A stretch of 64,000 bases of DNA, taken from positions 55,958,200-56,022,199 of the forward strand of contig CM061067.1 of the NCBI GenBank assembly GCA_030762895.1. Direction: 5' to 3'. The position numbers were made by a program, and so were the translations under genes. Below are positions 31,688-43,637 of this stretch, piece after piece. Every line of letters starts with the position of its first letter. Positions within the stretch are counted from its first letter, which is position 1. A model generated the notes under the pieces. The model ran no database searches and was not told the origin of the DNA. It worked only from the letters and a program-made list of their open reading frames with translations. The DNA comes from Sophora flavescens (Eukaryota; Streptophyta; Magnoliopsida; Fabales; Fabaceae).

Positions 31688-33347
31688 TGTTAAGTCTCTA
31701 AAATGTCTGATGTGCATTTCCCTAAGTTTTGATGAGAACTAAACATTGGTTAATGATTTGATTAACCTTCATATTGGTTGCTAACTTGTCAATCTAGTGT
31801 GCAGATTAAAACTAATAGAATCATCCGTCCAACGTAAATAATAGAATCATCTGTCCAACGCAAATAATAGAATCATCCGTCCAACGCAAATGATTGAAAG
31901 CCACTGTCCACTAAAATAAAAGCCAGCATCCACTTAAGTGATAAAAGCCAGCGTCCACTAAAGTGATGAAAGCCAGCGTCCACTAAAATAAAAGTCAACG
32001 TCCACTAAAGTGATGAAAGCCAGCGACCACTGAAGCGATAGAAGCGCTCGTCTACTAAAGCGATAGAAGCGCTCGTCTACTGAAGTGATAGAAGTGCTCG
32101 TCCACTAAGGTAACAGAAGCGCTCGTCCACACAAGTTTTTGGATTTGCTGAGTCCTTAATATAGAGCTCGTCTACTAGGTTACGTTCAACCAATTAAAGG
32201 AGTATCCGTCCAACGACATAACATTTGGAGCTCGTCTACTAGCCCGAATATAAAATCTTAAATGGCTAGATGGACGCAGCTATTTTCAAGATGGACTCGC
32301 TTATCCTATGAACGCAAATTCTCTTAGAATTATTAGAATCTTATTTCAAGAACCAGAATCAAGAAAAGTCAGAAGTTACTCTCTCAAGCAACCTCAGATA
32401 TCAGAACCAAAGACAAGTTAAAGAATGCTTCCAACATGCTTTATTCCCTAGTACCTCTGGTCCTTACACGAAAAGGGCATTGTACTCAGCAAAGTACAAA
32501 AAGCTCTATGCACAACTCTGATATGGCTGTATCACGATGCATAAGCCATGATCCTTCATGTTAGAGTACAACCAACTTTCCTATTGCATTAATGGCTGCC
32601 CATAATGACTCTATTGCATTTAATGAAGTTTTGCTTGAAGCCAACATCTGAGGGAATGTCTCCACCGGATCTTAAATGCTTGAAGACCATAAATACATAA
32701 GTCATTGAAGATGAAGCGCGAATAGAAGAGAGAATACACATAGCATCAAAGAGCCATTACTCTGCGTGTTAATATCTTCATTCTTTCATTCTGTATTCTT
32801 CAATCATTTGAAGTTATTACGCAGACTTTCCTAAGCTTTACATTTAAACCACTCTGAGTGTTAGTGAAAGATCTGTCTGTGAGAAGTTGTATTTATTACA
32901 AACCAAATCTCTCAAACAAACCTGAGTGAGCCTGAAGAGGCTAAGTGTGCAAAGAATACTTGTCTTGAGCCTGAAGAGGCTAGGTGTGCAAAGAATACTT
33001 GTCTTGGAGCCTGAAGAGGCTAGGTGTGCAAACAATACTTGAGTCTCAGAACTTTGATCAGTTATAGTGGATAAATCTTGGTGCTGCCAAGGACTGGACG
33101 TAGCTCTTTGCTTTGAAGAGTGAACCAGGATAAATAACTGTGTCAATCTCTCTTTCCTTAAACTCTTTAGTTGCTTTAGTTTTTTTACATCTATCAAGTG
33201 GTGTGTTTGCCAAAAGTCACCCGTCCATCCTGTATCCTGCCACTCGTCCAAACCTAGCTTCTGTTTTCGAAAAGATTTCAACTTTGCTTAAATTCTGATA
33301 AACACAATGCAACCCCCTCCTTCTCATGTTTATAGTTGTCTATTTCA
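31688..33347 (+). repeat. 5' LTR of the inner SIRE-like element
   Basis: TGTTAAGTCTC..GTCTATTTCA. It contains a minisatellite zone at about 31820-32130 (units such as AAAGCCAGCGTCCACT and GAAGCGCTCGTCTACT). It also has three copies of a GCCTGAAGAGGCTAGGTGTG module at 32930-33040, the last two tightly spaced. Confidence 0.93.
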
Positions 33348-33348
33348 G

Positions 33349-33361
33349 TTGGTATCAGAGC
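33349..33361 (+). other. Primer binding site of the inner element
   Basis: TTGGTATCAGAGC lies directly downstream of the 5' LTR and is complementary to the 3' end of plant initiator tRNA-Met. It is the usual copia minus-strand primer site. Confidence 0.9.
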
Positions 33362-33422
33362 TCGGCCTCTGGGTTGAGCATGCATCTAACAGTGTAGAGG
33401 TAAAAGGTCCCGAAGAATAGAC

Positions 33423-35077
33423 ATGACTGCTGGAGCTAGTTCAAGTGGAAGTCACCAGACTGAAGGAGCTTCCCTAACCTGTAACGCCCTTTGTTACATT
33501 AGTGATCCCAAGATAAAATCAATAAAAATCCTTTAAAACATTTAATTAAAACATATATCTCATAAAGAAAAATTAAAAAAAAATATTTAGAGTCTGAAAA
33601 TACCTCATATTAAATAATATAGTAATAAAGAATCCAAGTAGTGAATATAAATATAATTCCATACGTTCGAATAATAAAAAAAAACAAAAGCCTCAAAACC
33701 GGGCGTCTAATTACAATCCGAGAAAAATAATACGTAAACCAAGAACGTCGTCAGCACCCTCAACCATACTACATTACTAACCAACTAGGTGATAAAAAGA
33801 TGACTCCTCAGATCTCTGGGTCCTCAACGGCGATGTCATCGATCTCTGAAAACAACACTTATAATGAGATATAAAATCCCAGTGATCAACAATACCGTTT
33901 CATAAAATATTTTCAAAAATAGAATTGTTCTTAGCCGGCGCGGTAACCGGAAAAATTGTCCATGGCACCCGCTAATTTTCCAAAATAATATATATAAAAG
34001 AAAATAATTTTAATAACAAAAATAATCTCATCAACTCAATAACATATAACGTAACAACAACTTATCTCAATGCATCATATTCCACATACCAAGTAAATTA
34101 TGTTTTAATCCAAATGGCCCGAAAACCCCCTAATTAAATTGGTCTCTTGCCGGCATGCCATAAATTCACACATCACATGACAATGGCGTCCCAATGCCCA
34201 CTCCTACTCATGAGGAGTGTTTCGATGTCACCCTCCTATCGGGGACATTTCCATTTCGATACCTCCCATATGCACATGGCGGTATTTCTCCCTTTTCGAC
34301 ACCTCAATATGTGGCGATGTTGCTTTCGATACCCCTTTTTAGGTAGTATTACTCATTTTCAACATCTCAATCACATGGCGATGTTACTTTCGATACCCCA
34401 TTAAGGCGGTATCACTCTTCGATACCCCTATCATAGGTGGTATTGCGGCAAACATCATACAACTCGTCATAAGGCATAAATTTCATGTCTCATACATGTA
34501 ACAACTCATTTATCATAAATTAAATATTTAATCTTATCATGCATACCAAATAGACTCATATCATGTCACCAAGTAATTTTATAACTACACTATGACAATC
34601 ACGAACATCAAAACATAACATATATCATCAAGCATATCATTCAACTAGTACAAATATCAATCATGTATTTCATGCCATCGATAAGAAGAGTAAATACTCA
34701 ATTTAACAATTTTTTGTTTTAATTGAAAACCCCCAAATTTTAAAGTTTAAGTTAATGACAACATTCACCTATTCAAATCTAATTCCAAAAAGATTATAAG
34801 ATATATCCTTACGCACACATACAAACAATTATATCATGAAGAGGGTTCAAAAAAAGTATTGTTACTCACCTCTCGAAGACCTCCAAAGTGCTCTAAAAAT
34901 TATTTATGATAAGAGGTAGTGCTTCTCTAAAAATTCTTCTTCCGTTCACTGGTGTTTTTGGATCTGTGTGTGTTACAACGATTGCACTGTCAAAGAATGG
35001 AAGTCCCTCCCTCGCTATACTCACTCACTGTGCGTAATGTTTCCCGCAGCCTATCCCTTCCTGCACAGCCACTAAGA

Positions 35078-35128
<51 letters not shown>

Positions 35129-37118
35129 TATATATATATATATGTGCATTAGCGAGAGCGTAATGGGCTTCTAGGTTTTATAATTTTTTTTTTTGTTTTC
35201 TTTCTTCATTGTTTATTTTTTATTATAAAACAACTAGGCCCACTTGACTTATGAGCTACCCCCTAGGCCCCTACGTGAAAAGTCTGCACTTATGTTTACA
35301 TTCATACATATATATATTTTAATTTATTATTCATTTTGTAATTCTTAACCAACTCTAATAAATTTTATACTAAAAAACCATTTACATTAAACCTCTTAAT
35401 TATATTTTATTTCCACTATATTTTTAATAACTTGATCTTTTTTTTAATCAAATTATTTATATTAGAATTTTAGGATGTTACATAACTAGACTTCCTTACT
35501 TCAATGGAGAAAACTACAACTATTGGAAAGATAGATTTCAATTGTTCATTTTATCTACAAACTGATCTTTGGGATGTCATTACAGATGGTCCATTCATTC
35601 CCAAGAATGATGATAACCCTGACAAACCAAAAGCTCAGTGGACTACTGCAGAAAAGACAAAATAGGAGCTGAACCACAATGCTAGATATAACATCATTTG
35701 TGCTCTCAGTCCGAAGGAGTTTAAGAAGGTATGTGCTTGTGACTCTGCCCAAGAAATATGGGACACTTTAGCTATCACACATGAAGGAACAACCAAAGTC
35801 AAAGAGTCAAAGATTGTCATACTTGTCAGAAAATATGAACTGTTTGTCATGGAGGAAGGAGAATCTGTTGCTCAAATGATAGGAAGATTTCAAACTATAG
35901 TCAACAGTTTAAAATCTCTTGGCAAAGTCTATACCAATGCTGAGAAGGTTGGAAAGATTCTGAGAAGTCTACCTAAACTGTGGAGACCTTTGGTCACTGC
36001 TATCTCTCAAGCCAAGGATCTCACTACCTTGACTATGGATGAACTTCTTGGAACACTCACTGTTCCCAAGCAAGAACTTGGAGATGAAGTTGCACCAAAG
36101 AAGGGCAAGTCAGTTGCTCTGAAAGCTGATCAAAAGTCAGTAAAAGTTTCCAAGGCTCTGAAGACAGATGAGTCATCCAGTGATGCTGACATATCATAAC
36201 TCGAGGATTCTAAGAGTGATGAAGAATTGTCTCTCCTGACCAGGAAGATAAAGCTTCTCCTACAGAAAAAGAAGTTCAAGAGGGATAAGCCATTCAGAAG
36301 GTTCAACAAGGACAAGAACTTCAAAGAATCCACCTCAACAGACAAAATTCCAATTGTTTGCTATGAGTGCAAGAAGCCTGGTCACAACAAGGCTAAATGT
36401 CCTCAACTCAAGAAGGCCCCTTTTAAGAAATTCTTCAAGAAGAGGAAGAAAGGAATGATGGCTATTTGAGAGGATCTGGAGTCAACATCTTCTGATGCAG
36501 AAACAGAGGAAGAAGCCAATCTCTGTTTGATGGCCAACACTGACTCTGACTCTGACGATGAGGTACATCCTGACTATGAGGAATTAATTGATGCCTATGA
36601 GGAGTTGATGGAGGAATCCAACTGCTTATCTAAAGCCCTCAAATCCCTCAAGAGAGAGTATGTAAAGCTCACCGTGAGCATAAACAGAAATCTCAAGAGT
36701 GTGAGAAGCTGGCTAAAGAGAACAGTGAGCCGAAGACTGAAAAGTTTAATGAAGCTAAGATCTCAAGTGAAACATCACCATCTGAAGAAGTTGAAAAACT
36801 TCAACGGAAAGTGGAAGAGCTCACTTCTGATCTTGCCAAACTTGTTAATGGTAGAGGCAATCTGACTAAGCTACTTGGCAGTCAGAGGCACTCTCTTAAT
36901 AAAGAAGGTATTGGATATGTCCATCAGACACATCATAAAGTATCAACTAAAGCTTCTACAGTATCTGTTAAGTCAACTGTAACCAAATCTACACCTATTT
37001 GTAACTTCTGTGGAAAAACTGGACATGTTATGTTTAAGTGTATCCATAAGAAGAGAAGGAAGTCTTCACAGACTCCTAGAACTAACAAAAAAGGACCCAG
37101 AAAAATATGGGTTCCTAA
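33423..37118 (+). pseudogene. SIRE-like gag, interrupted and frameshifted
   Basis: The first ~19 codons (MTAGASSSGSHQTEG) at 33423-33479 are separated by a solo LTR from the remainder at 35483. Then come RLPYFNGENYNYWKDRF, a UBN2-type capsid region (35700-36060), a CCHC knuckle CYECKKPGHNKAKC (about 36359-36400), an acidic coiled-coil section, and a second knuckle CNFCGKTGHVMFKC (about 37002-37043). Stops and shifts occur near 35565, 35664, 36197 and 36467, and others follow. The sequence breaks off in ..GPRKIWVPK at about 37118, where a chromovirus piece begins. Confidence 0.85.
33480..35482 (-). mobile_element. Solo LTR of a Ty3/gypsy chromovirus (Tekay/Del type)
   Basis: TG..CA ends (TGTAACGCCC at 33480 and GATGTTACA ending 35482) lie inside the inner element's gag. 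The flanks TAACC (33475-33479) and TAACT (35483-35487) are a 5-bp duplication with one mismatch. Removing the LTR restores the coding register of the flanking codons. Orientation comes from the related copy at 37119-38086, which is attached to minus-strand pol. It contains a CGATACC-rich degenerate repeat (34200-34440) and an (AT)n tract (about 35080-35145). Confidence 0.83.
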
Positions 37119-37704
37119 AATATTTAATATTTAATATTATCATAAATTAAATATTTAATATTATCATGCATACCAAATAGACTCATATCATGTCACCAAG
37201 TAATTTTATAACTACACTATGACAATCACGAACATCAAGACATAACATATGTCATCAAGCATATCATTCAACTAGTACAAATATCAATCATGTATTTCAT
37301 GCCATCGATAACAAGAGTAAATACTCAATTTAACAATTTTTTGTTTTAATTGAAAACCCCGAAATTTTAAAGTTTAAGTTAATGACAACATTCACCTATT
37401 CAAATCTAATTCCAAAAAGACTATAAGATATATCCTTACGCACACATACAAACAATTATACCATGGAGAGGGTTCGTAAAAAGTACTGTTACTCACCTCT
37501 CGAAGACCTCCAAAGTGCTCTAAAAATTATTTATGATAAGAGGTAGTGCTTCTCTAAAAATTCTTCTTCCGTTCACTGGTGTTTTTGGATATGTGTGTGT
37601 TACAACGATTGCACTGCCAAAGAATGGAAGTCCCTCCCTCGCTATACTCACTCATTGTGCGTAATGTTTCCCGCAGCCTATCCCCTCCTGCGCAACCACT
37701 AAGA

Positions 37705-37752
<48 letters not shown>

Positions 37753-40032
37753 CATTAGGCAGCAGCGTAATGGGCTTCTAGGTTTTATAATTTTTTTTTG
37801 GTTTCTTTCTTCATTGTTTATTTTTTATTATAAAACAACTAGGCCCACTTGACTTATGAGCTACCCCTAGGCCCCTACGTGAAAAGTCTGCACTTATGTT
37901 TACATTCATACATATATATATTTTAATTTATTATTCCTTTTGTAATTCTTAACCAACTCTAATAAATTTTATACTAACAAATCCTTTACATTAAACCTCT
38001 TAATTATATTTTATTTCCACTATATTTTTAATAACTTAATCTTTTTTTTAATCAAATTATTTATATTAGAATTTTAGGATGTTACATTCTCTCCCCTCCT
38101 TAAAGAATTTCGTCCCCAAAATTCATCTCATACACACGCACCTATTGTAACTTATGTTATATTCAAAACTAAAAAGTTACCATACGTTAGGTAATAAAAT
38201 CTGGGTATTGACGAATGATGTCCTCCTCCATCTCCCAAGTGGCTTCCTCAAGAGTCAATCCTTCCCATAACACTTTCACCAATGGAATTGTCTTGTTCCT
38301 CAGAGTCTTAGTGCTCTTGTCCATGATTTGACTAGGCTCTGGCTAATAGATCAAATTATCCTTCAATTGTACAGACTCAGGAGCTATCACATGAGATTCA
38401 TCAGGCACATATTTTCTGAGTTGCGACACATGGAAAACATCATGAAGGTTTGCCAACTGTGGCGGAAGAGCCAATTGATAAGCAACAGGCCCGACTCTTT
38501 TAAGGATTTGGAAAGATCCCATGAAACGAGGATTTAGCTTGCGGACTTTCATCGACCTCCCTACCCCCGTCTTAGGAGTGACTCTCGAAAATACATGCTC
38601 ACTTTCCTGGAATTATAGAGGCTTTCTCCTTTTGTCTGCATAACTCTTTTGTCTACTTTGCGCCGTGCGCATCCTCTCCCTAATCATTTTTATTCTCTCA
38701 GAAGTTTCCTGGACCAATTCAGGTCCTATCAAGGTTTTCTCCCCTACCCGACACCAACATAAAGGAGACCTACACCTTCTCCCATATAGGGCCTCATAGG
38801 GTGTCATGCTTATACTAGCGTGATAACTATTGTTCTACGCAAACTCAATGAGAGGTAGGAATCTATCCCAACTCCCTCCTTCATCCAAGACACACGCCCT
38901 AAGCATGTCCTCAAGGGTCTGAATGGTCCGCTCTGACTGACCATCCGTTTGGGGATGATAGGCCGTGCTAAGGTTCAACTTAGTCCCAAAGGCTTGCTGA
39001 AAAGCCCTCCAAAATCTAGAGGTAAACCTCGGGTCTCTATCTGATACTATAGATGTGGGTATCCCATGAAGCTCGATTATTTCCTTGATATAGAGGTATG
39101 CCAACTTGTCTAAGCTATAGATTGCCTTAATTGGCAAGAAGTGGGCGGACTTGGTCAGCCTATCCACTATCACCCAAATGGCATCAAAGCCCAAACGCGT
39201 CTTAGGTAACCCCATCACAAAGTCCATAGAAATTCTCTCCCACTTCCATTTTGGAATCTCCAAGGACTGCAACAACCCCGAAGGCTTCTGATGTTCTATC
39301 TTAACCTTTTGGCACACTAAACACCTAGTTACGAAGCTAGCCACATCCTTTTTCATTCCTGGCCACCAATACATCCTCTTAAGGTCTTGGTACATCTTAG
39401 TTATTCCAGGATGTATGGTAAACTTTCTCTTATGAGCTTCCTCTAATATCTTCTCTCTAAGGCTCCCCTCCTTAGGAACAATGATCCTATTCTTAAACTC
39501 CACTAGCCCATCAACAGACAACTCATAACCCTCTTGTCCCAACCGAGACTGCAACTCCTGGTCTAAAAGTTGTTCCCGCCTAACTTCATCTCTAAGGTCA
39601 CTGTTAATTTCCAACCTATTCAACTTCAAACTTAAGACATTTAAGGACACATCCAACACCTCCATATTCATGTCCCTAAACTCTTCCATGAGGCTCAACT
39701 CTTGCACCATCAAGCTCGACACGTGTAGGAACTTCCTACTCAAAGCATCTGCCACCACATTGGCCTTTCCCGGATGGTACTTCAACTCGAAGTCATAGTC
39801 CTTAAGGAACTCCATCCACCTCCGTTGTCTCATGTTCAACTCCTTCTGGTTGAACATATATTTAAGGCTTTTATGGTCACTAAAAACTTCAAACTTTGCC
39901 CCATAAAGGTAATGCCTCCAAATCTTAAGGGCAAAAACCACAGCTGCTAGCTCTAGGTCATGGGTAGGGTAATTCCCCTCATGTGGCCTAAGCTGCCTAT
40001 AGGCATATGCTACCACCTTGCCCTCCTGCTTG
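37119..40032 (-). mobile_element. Truncated chromovirus: half an LTR plus 3' pol
   Basis: 37119-38086 matches the downstream half of the solo LTR (34500-35482), including the (AT)n tract. It is joined at 38086 to the purine tract (minus strand AAGGAGGGGAGAGAA) and to minus-strand pol. The left end starts inside the LTR and the right end stops inside RNase H. About 90 bp of host copia sequence, judged from the homologous outer element, is missing at the site. There is no target duplication. Confidence 0.8.
38150..40032 (-). pseudogene. Chromovirus pol 3' part: RNase H, integrase, chromodomain
   Basis: On the minus strand an RNase H region (VVAYAYRQLRPHEGNYPTHD, FEVFSDHKSLKYMF, NVVADALSRK) at 40030-39730 leads into the integrase zinc finger (HPGITKMYQDLKRMYWWPGM, CLVCQKVK) and core (MDFVMGLPKT, IVSDRDPRFTSRFW, TAYHPQTDGQSERTIQTLED). 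The frame breaks near 38835 and 38610. It resumes in the C-terminal domain (LNPRFMGSFQILKRVGPVAY) and, after a stop near 38343, a chromodomain-like tail (WEGLTLEEATWEMEEDI, about 38255-38205). The tail places it in the chromovirus clade. RT, protease and gag are absent. Confidence 0.88.
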
Positions 40033-43000
40033 CATCATATGACAGGAGAAAGGTCTATGTTCCTAGACCTCCAACTTAAGAAAGGAGGACACGTTGCCTT
40101 CGGAGGGAATCAAAAAGGGAAAGTATAGGAATTGGTACTATTGGTGGTAAACCCCCTCTTCCCTCTATATCTAATGTTCTTATGGTTAAAGGATTAAGAC
40201 ATAATTTGCTTAGTATAAGTCAATTATGTGATAGTGGTTTTGATGTTTCATTTACCAAGGATGTATACATAGTTAAAGACTATTGTGGCAAAACCCTCTT
40301 TTCAGCTAAAAGGCAACAAAATATTTATAAGATTGAACTATCTGATCTCTCAGATCAAAGTGTAACCTGTCTGATGTCTAAAGAGGATGAGAGATGGTTA
40401 TGGCATAAGAAACTAGGACATGCTAGTATGAAACTAATTTCTGAATTAAAAAGGAATAATCTCGTGAGAGGATTGCCTGAATTAGTTTTAAGAAAGATGT
40501 CTTGTGTGATGCATGTCAGAGAGGTAAACAGATAAAATCAAGTTTCAAATATAAAAACCAAGTATCAACCTCTAGACCTCTTCAGTTGTTACACATGGAT
40601 CTGTTTGGGCCAGTTAGTGTTGCTAGCCTGGCTGCAAGAAAATATGGATTTGTCATAGTTGATGACTATTCCAGATACACATGGGTACTCTTCCTAACAC
40701 ACAAGGATGAGTCTTTTAATGCTTTCTCAGTATTCTGTAAAAGAGTACAAAATGTGCAGGGTTTCTGTATTTCTACCCTTAGAAGTGATCATGAGGAAGA
40801 ATTTGAAAACGAGCAGTTTAGACAGTTCTGTGAGGAGAATGGAATCTCTCACAATTTCTCTGCACCTAGAACTCCACGGAAAAATGAAGTGGTTGAGAGA
40901 AAGAACAGATCTCTGAAAGATATGGCTAGATCTATGCTCAATGAAAATAATCTCCTTAAGTACTTCTGGGCAGAAGCTGTAAACACTGCTTGTTATGTAC
41001 AAAACAGAATACTTATTAGGCCTTTTCTAAAAAGGACTCCTTATGAATTGTGGAAAAGAAAAAGCCCCAACATATCTTATTTTCATGCTTTTGGATGTGG
41101 ATGTTTTATACTGAATACCAAAGATAATCTTGGAAAGTTTGATTCTAAGGTAGATAAAGGTATTTTCGTAGGATATTCTGAAAAGTCTAAGGCTTTTAGA
41201 GTTTACAATTCAAGAACTTGTATTTTTGATGATTCTGTTCACGTTAAATTCAATGTTGGATTAAAAGACTGATAAAGAACTATCAGATCTAGAAGATGAT
41301 CTTGCAGGTCTTGATATAAACAAGCCAGAAAGTCAACAATCCGATCTAACCAAAACAGAACCTGTGCCTGAGGCTGAAAGACATGTGGAACAGACGAGTC
41401 AGCAGACAAGTCAAGATCTTCATGATGATCTCAAAAGGGATTGGAAGTTCAACACTCATCATCCTAATGATCTTATTATTGGAAATCCTTATGAAGGAGT
41501 AAGAACCAGATCCACATTAAGAGATTCAAGTAATGTGGCCTTTATTTCAGATTTGGAGCCTAAACGCATTGAAGAAGCTCTTGAGAATGAAAGCTAGATT
41601 CTTGCTATGCAAGAAGAACTTAACCAGTTCACCAGAAATGATGTCTGGACTGTTGTCTCTAAGCCTAAAAACTAGTCGGTTACTGGAACAAGATGGGTCT
41701 TCAGACACAAATTGGATGAAGATGGTAAAGTTGTCAGAAATAAGGCAAGGTTAGTAGCTCAAGGCTACCAACAAGAAGGTATTGATTATACTGAAACCTT
41801 TGCACCTGTAGATAGAATAGAATCCATACACATTTTAATGTCATATGCTGCATAACACCAAATTACCCTATTTCAAATGGATGTAAAAAGTGCTTTTCTA
41901 AATGGTATAATTGAAGAAGAAGTGTATGTTAAACAACCCCCTGGTTTTGAGGATACTGATAAACCAGATCACGTTTTCAAACTTAAAAAGGCATTATATG
42001 GATTGAAACAAGCACCTACAGCATGGTATGATAGACTTGGTTCTTTTCTCATGCATAATGGTTTTACTAGAGGACAAGTAGACACTACTCTGTTCAAAAA
42101 ATGTTCTAAAGAGAACTTTATTATAGTTCAAATATATGTTGATGATATTATTTTTGGAGCAACTAATGAAAAGCTGTGCAAGGAATTTTCAAATCTAATG
42201 CAAGCTAAATTTGAGATGAGCATGATCGGAGAATTGGAGTTCTTCCTTGGATTACAAATCAAGCAGACAAGTGATGGAATTTACATTCATCAACAAAAAT
42301 ATACCAAGGAGATACTCAAGAAATACAAAATGGAAAATGCAAAGCTCATGAAAACCCCTATGCAACCCAATGCAAAACTAAGCAAAGATGATGAAGGTAA
42401 AAAGGTAGATCAAACTGTCTACAGAGGTATGATTGGCTCTCTACTGTACTTAACTTCAAGCAGACCTGACATTCAATTTAGTGTCTGTTTGTGTGCTAGA
42501 TTCCAATCTAATCCTAAAGAATCTCATCTTAAGGCAGTTAAAAGAATATTTAGATATTTGCTTGGAACTACTAATCTTGGTTTGCTGTATTTAAGATCAA
42601 AGAATACATATTAGTGAGATATTGTGATGCTGATTTTGCTGGAGACAGAATAGAAAGAAAAAACACCAGTGGAGGATGTCACTTAATTGGAGCAAGTTTA
42701 GTCTCATGGTCAAGCAAGAGGCAGACAGCCATTGCCTTGTCTACCGTTGAAGTAGAATACATCTCTGCTGCTAGTTGCTGCTCTCAACTCTTATGGGTAA
42801 AACATCAACTTGAGGATTACTCTATTTATGAACATAACAGATCTGTATGGTGTGATAATTCCAGTGCTACATGCTTAACTAAAAATCCAATTCAGCATTC
42901 CAAGGCTAAGCATATTGAAATCAAACATCATTTCATTAGGGATTATGTTCAGAAAGGCATCTTTAATATTAAGTTTGTTAAAACTGAAAATCAATGGGCT

Positions 43001-43078
43001 GATATTTTCACTAAACCCCTCGCAGAAGAAAGGTTTTTTTTTAAAGATATTCTAAACATGCATTGCATTGTTGAATGA
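40033..43078 (+). pseudogene. SIRE-like pol of the inner element (protease end, integrase, RT, RNase H)
   Basis: It resumes inside the protease (HMTGERSMFLDL region, 40036 on). The GAG-pre-integrase region follows (40182-40500, LWHKKLGHASMKLI), then a frame change near 40500. Integrase core: LHMDLFGPVSVASL, VDDYSRYTWVLFLT, STLRSDHEEEFENEQF, VVERKNRSLKDM. RT: MDVKSAFLNGIIEEEVYVKQ and the catalytic YVDDIIFGAT near 42138. RNase H: VWCDNSSATCLTKNPIQHSKA, ending ..NMHCIVE at 43078. Breaks occur at about 40500, 41270, 41596, 41675, 41853 and 42613. The protein is no longer made in one piece. Confidence 0.9.
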
Positions 43079-43637
43079 TATGTCTGAATGTTAACCTGTC
43101 TGTGTTAAATCTGTCATTACTCCTATATACATGTTCTTTTAAGTAAGCATTAGTTCAGGGGGAGTGATGATACAATAGTTTAAGTGGAGTATGACTCATA
43201 TGCTTGCTGCATTACTATGATTTTCTTATCATGTTATCTTGCCCTTAACATATCTCATAAATAAAACTTGATAACACTTTTTGATGTTGACAAAAAGGGG
43301 AGAATAGAAAAATGAATAATGGGAGAAATGAGAAATGTGATAGAAATGTGTTATAGAAGAACGAATATGAATGAATATGATATGAATCTTAAATAATACA
43401 TGGACATGAGTATGCTCCGATAGTTGCTATAATTGCTCAGATAAATCTTAAGTAAAATTGCTCTGATAATAATTTCAAAGTTAAAACAAATCAAACTTAA
43501 TGTCTGATCTAGCATCTGCATGATCTGTCCGCTTAAGAAAATTTCAACCTATCTGATATATGCTATTTTCTTTGATTGATATTTTCCGAGGTTCATTAAA
43601 TCATCTCAATGTTTGTCATCATCAAAAAGGGAGAGAT
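43079..43637 (+). other. Spacer between pol and 3' LTR of the inner element
   Basis: No ORF. It contains a TTCAGGGGGAGTGATGAT purine-rich stretch (about 43155) and the LTR-adjacent purine tract at 43620-43637. In the outer relative this position carries the long downstream ORF. Confidence 0.65.

Noticed and set aside
31820..32130. CRISPR-like array because of regularly repeated short units
   Set aside because: This is plant LTR DNA; the repeats are contiguous degenerate minisatellite units without unique spacers.
34147..34404. Open frame inside the chromovirus solo LTR
   Set aside because: It lies in a degenerate tandem repeat of the LTR and has no conserved domain.
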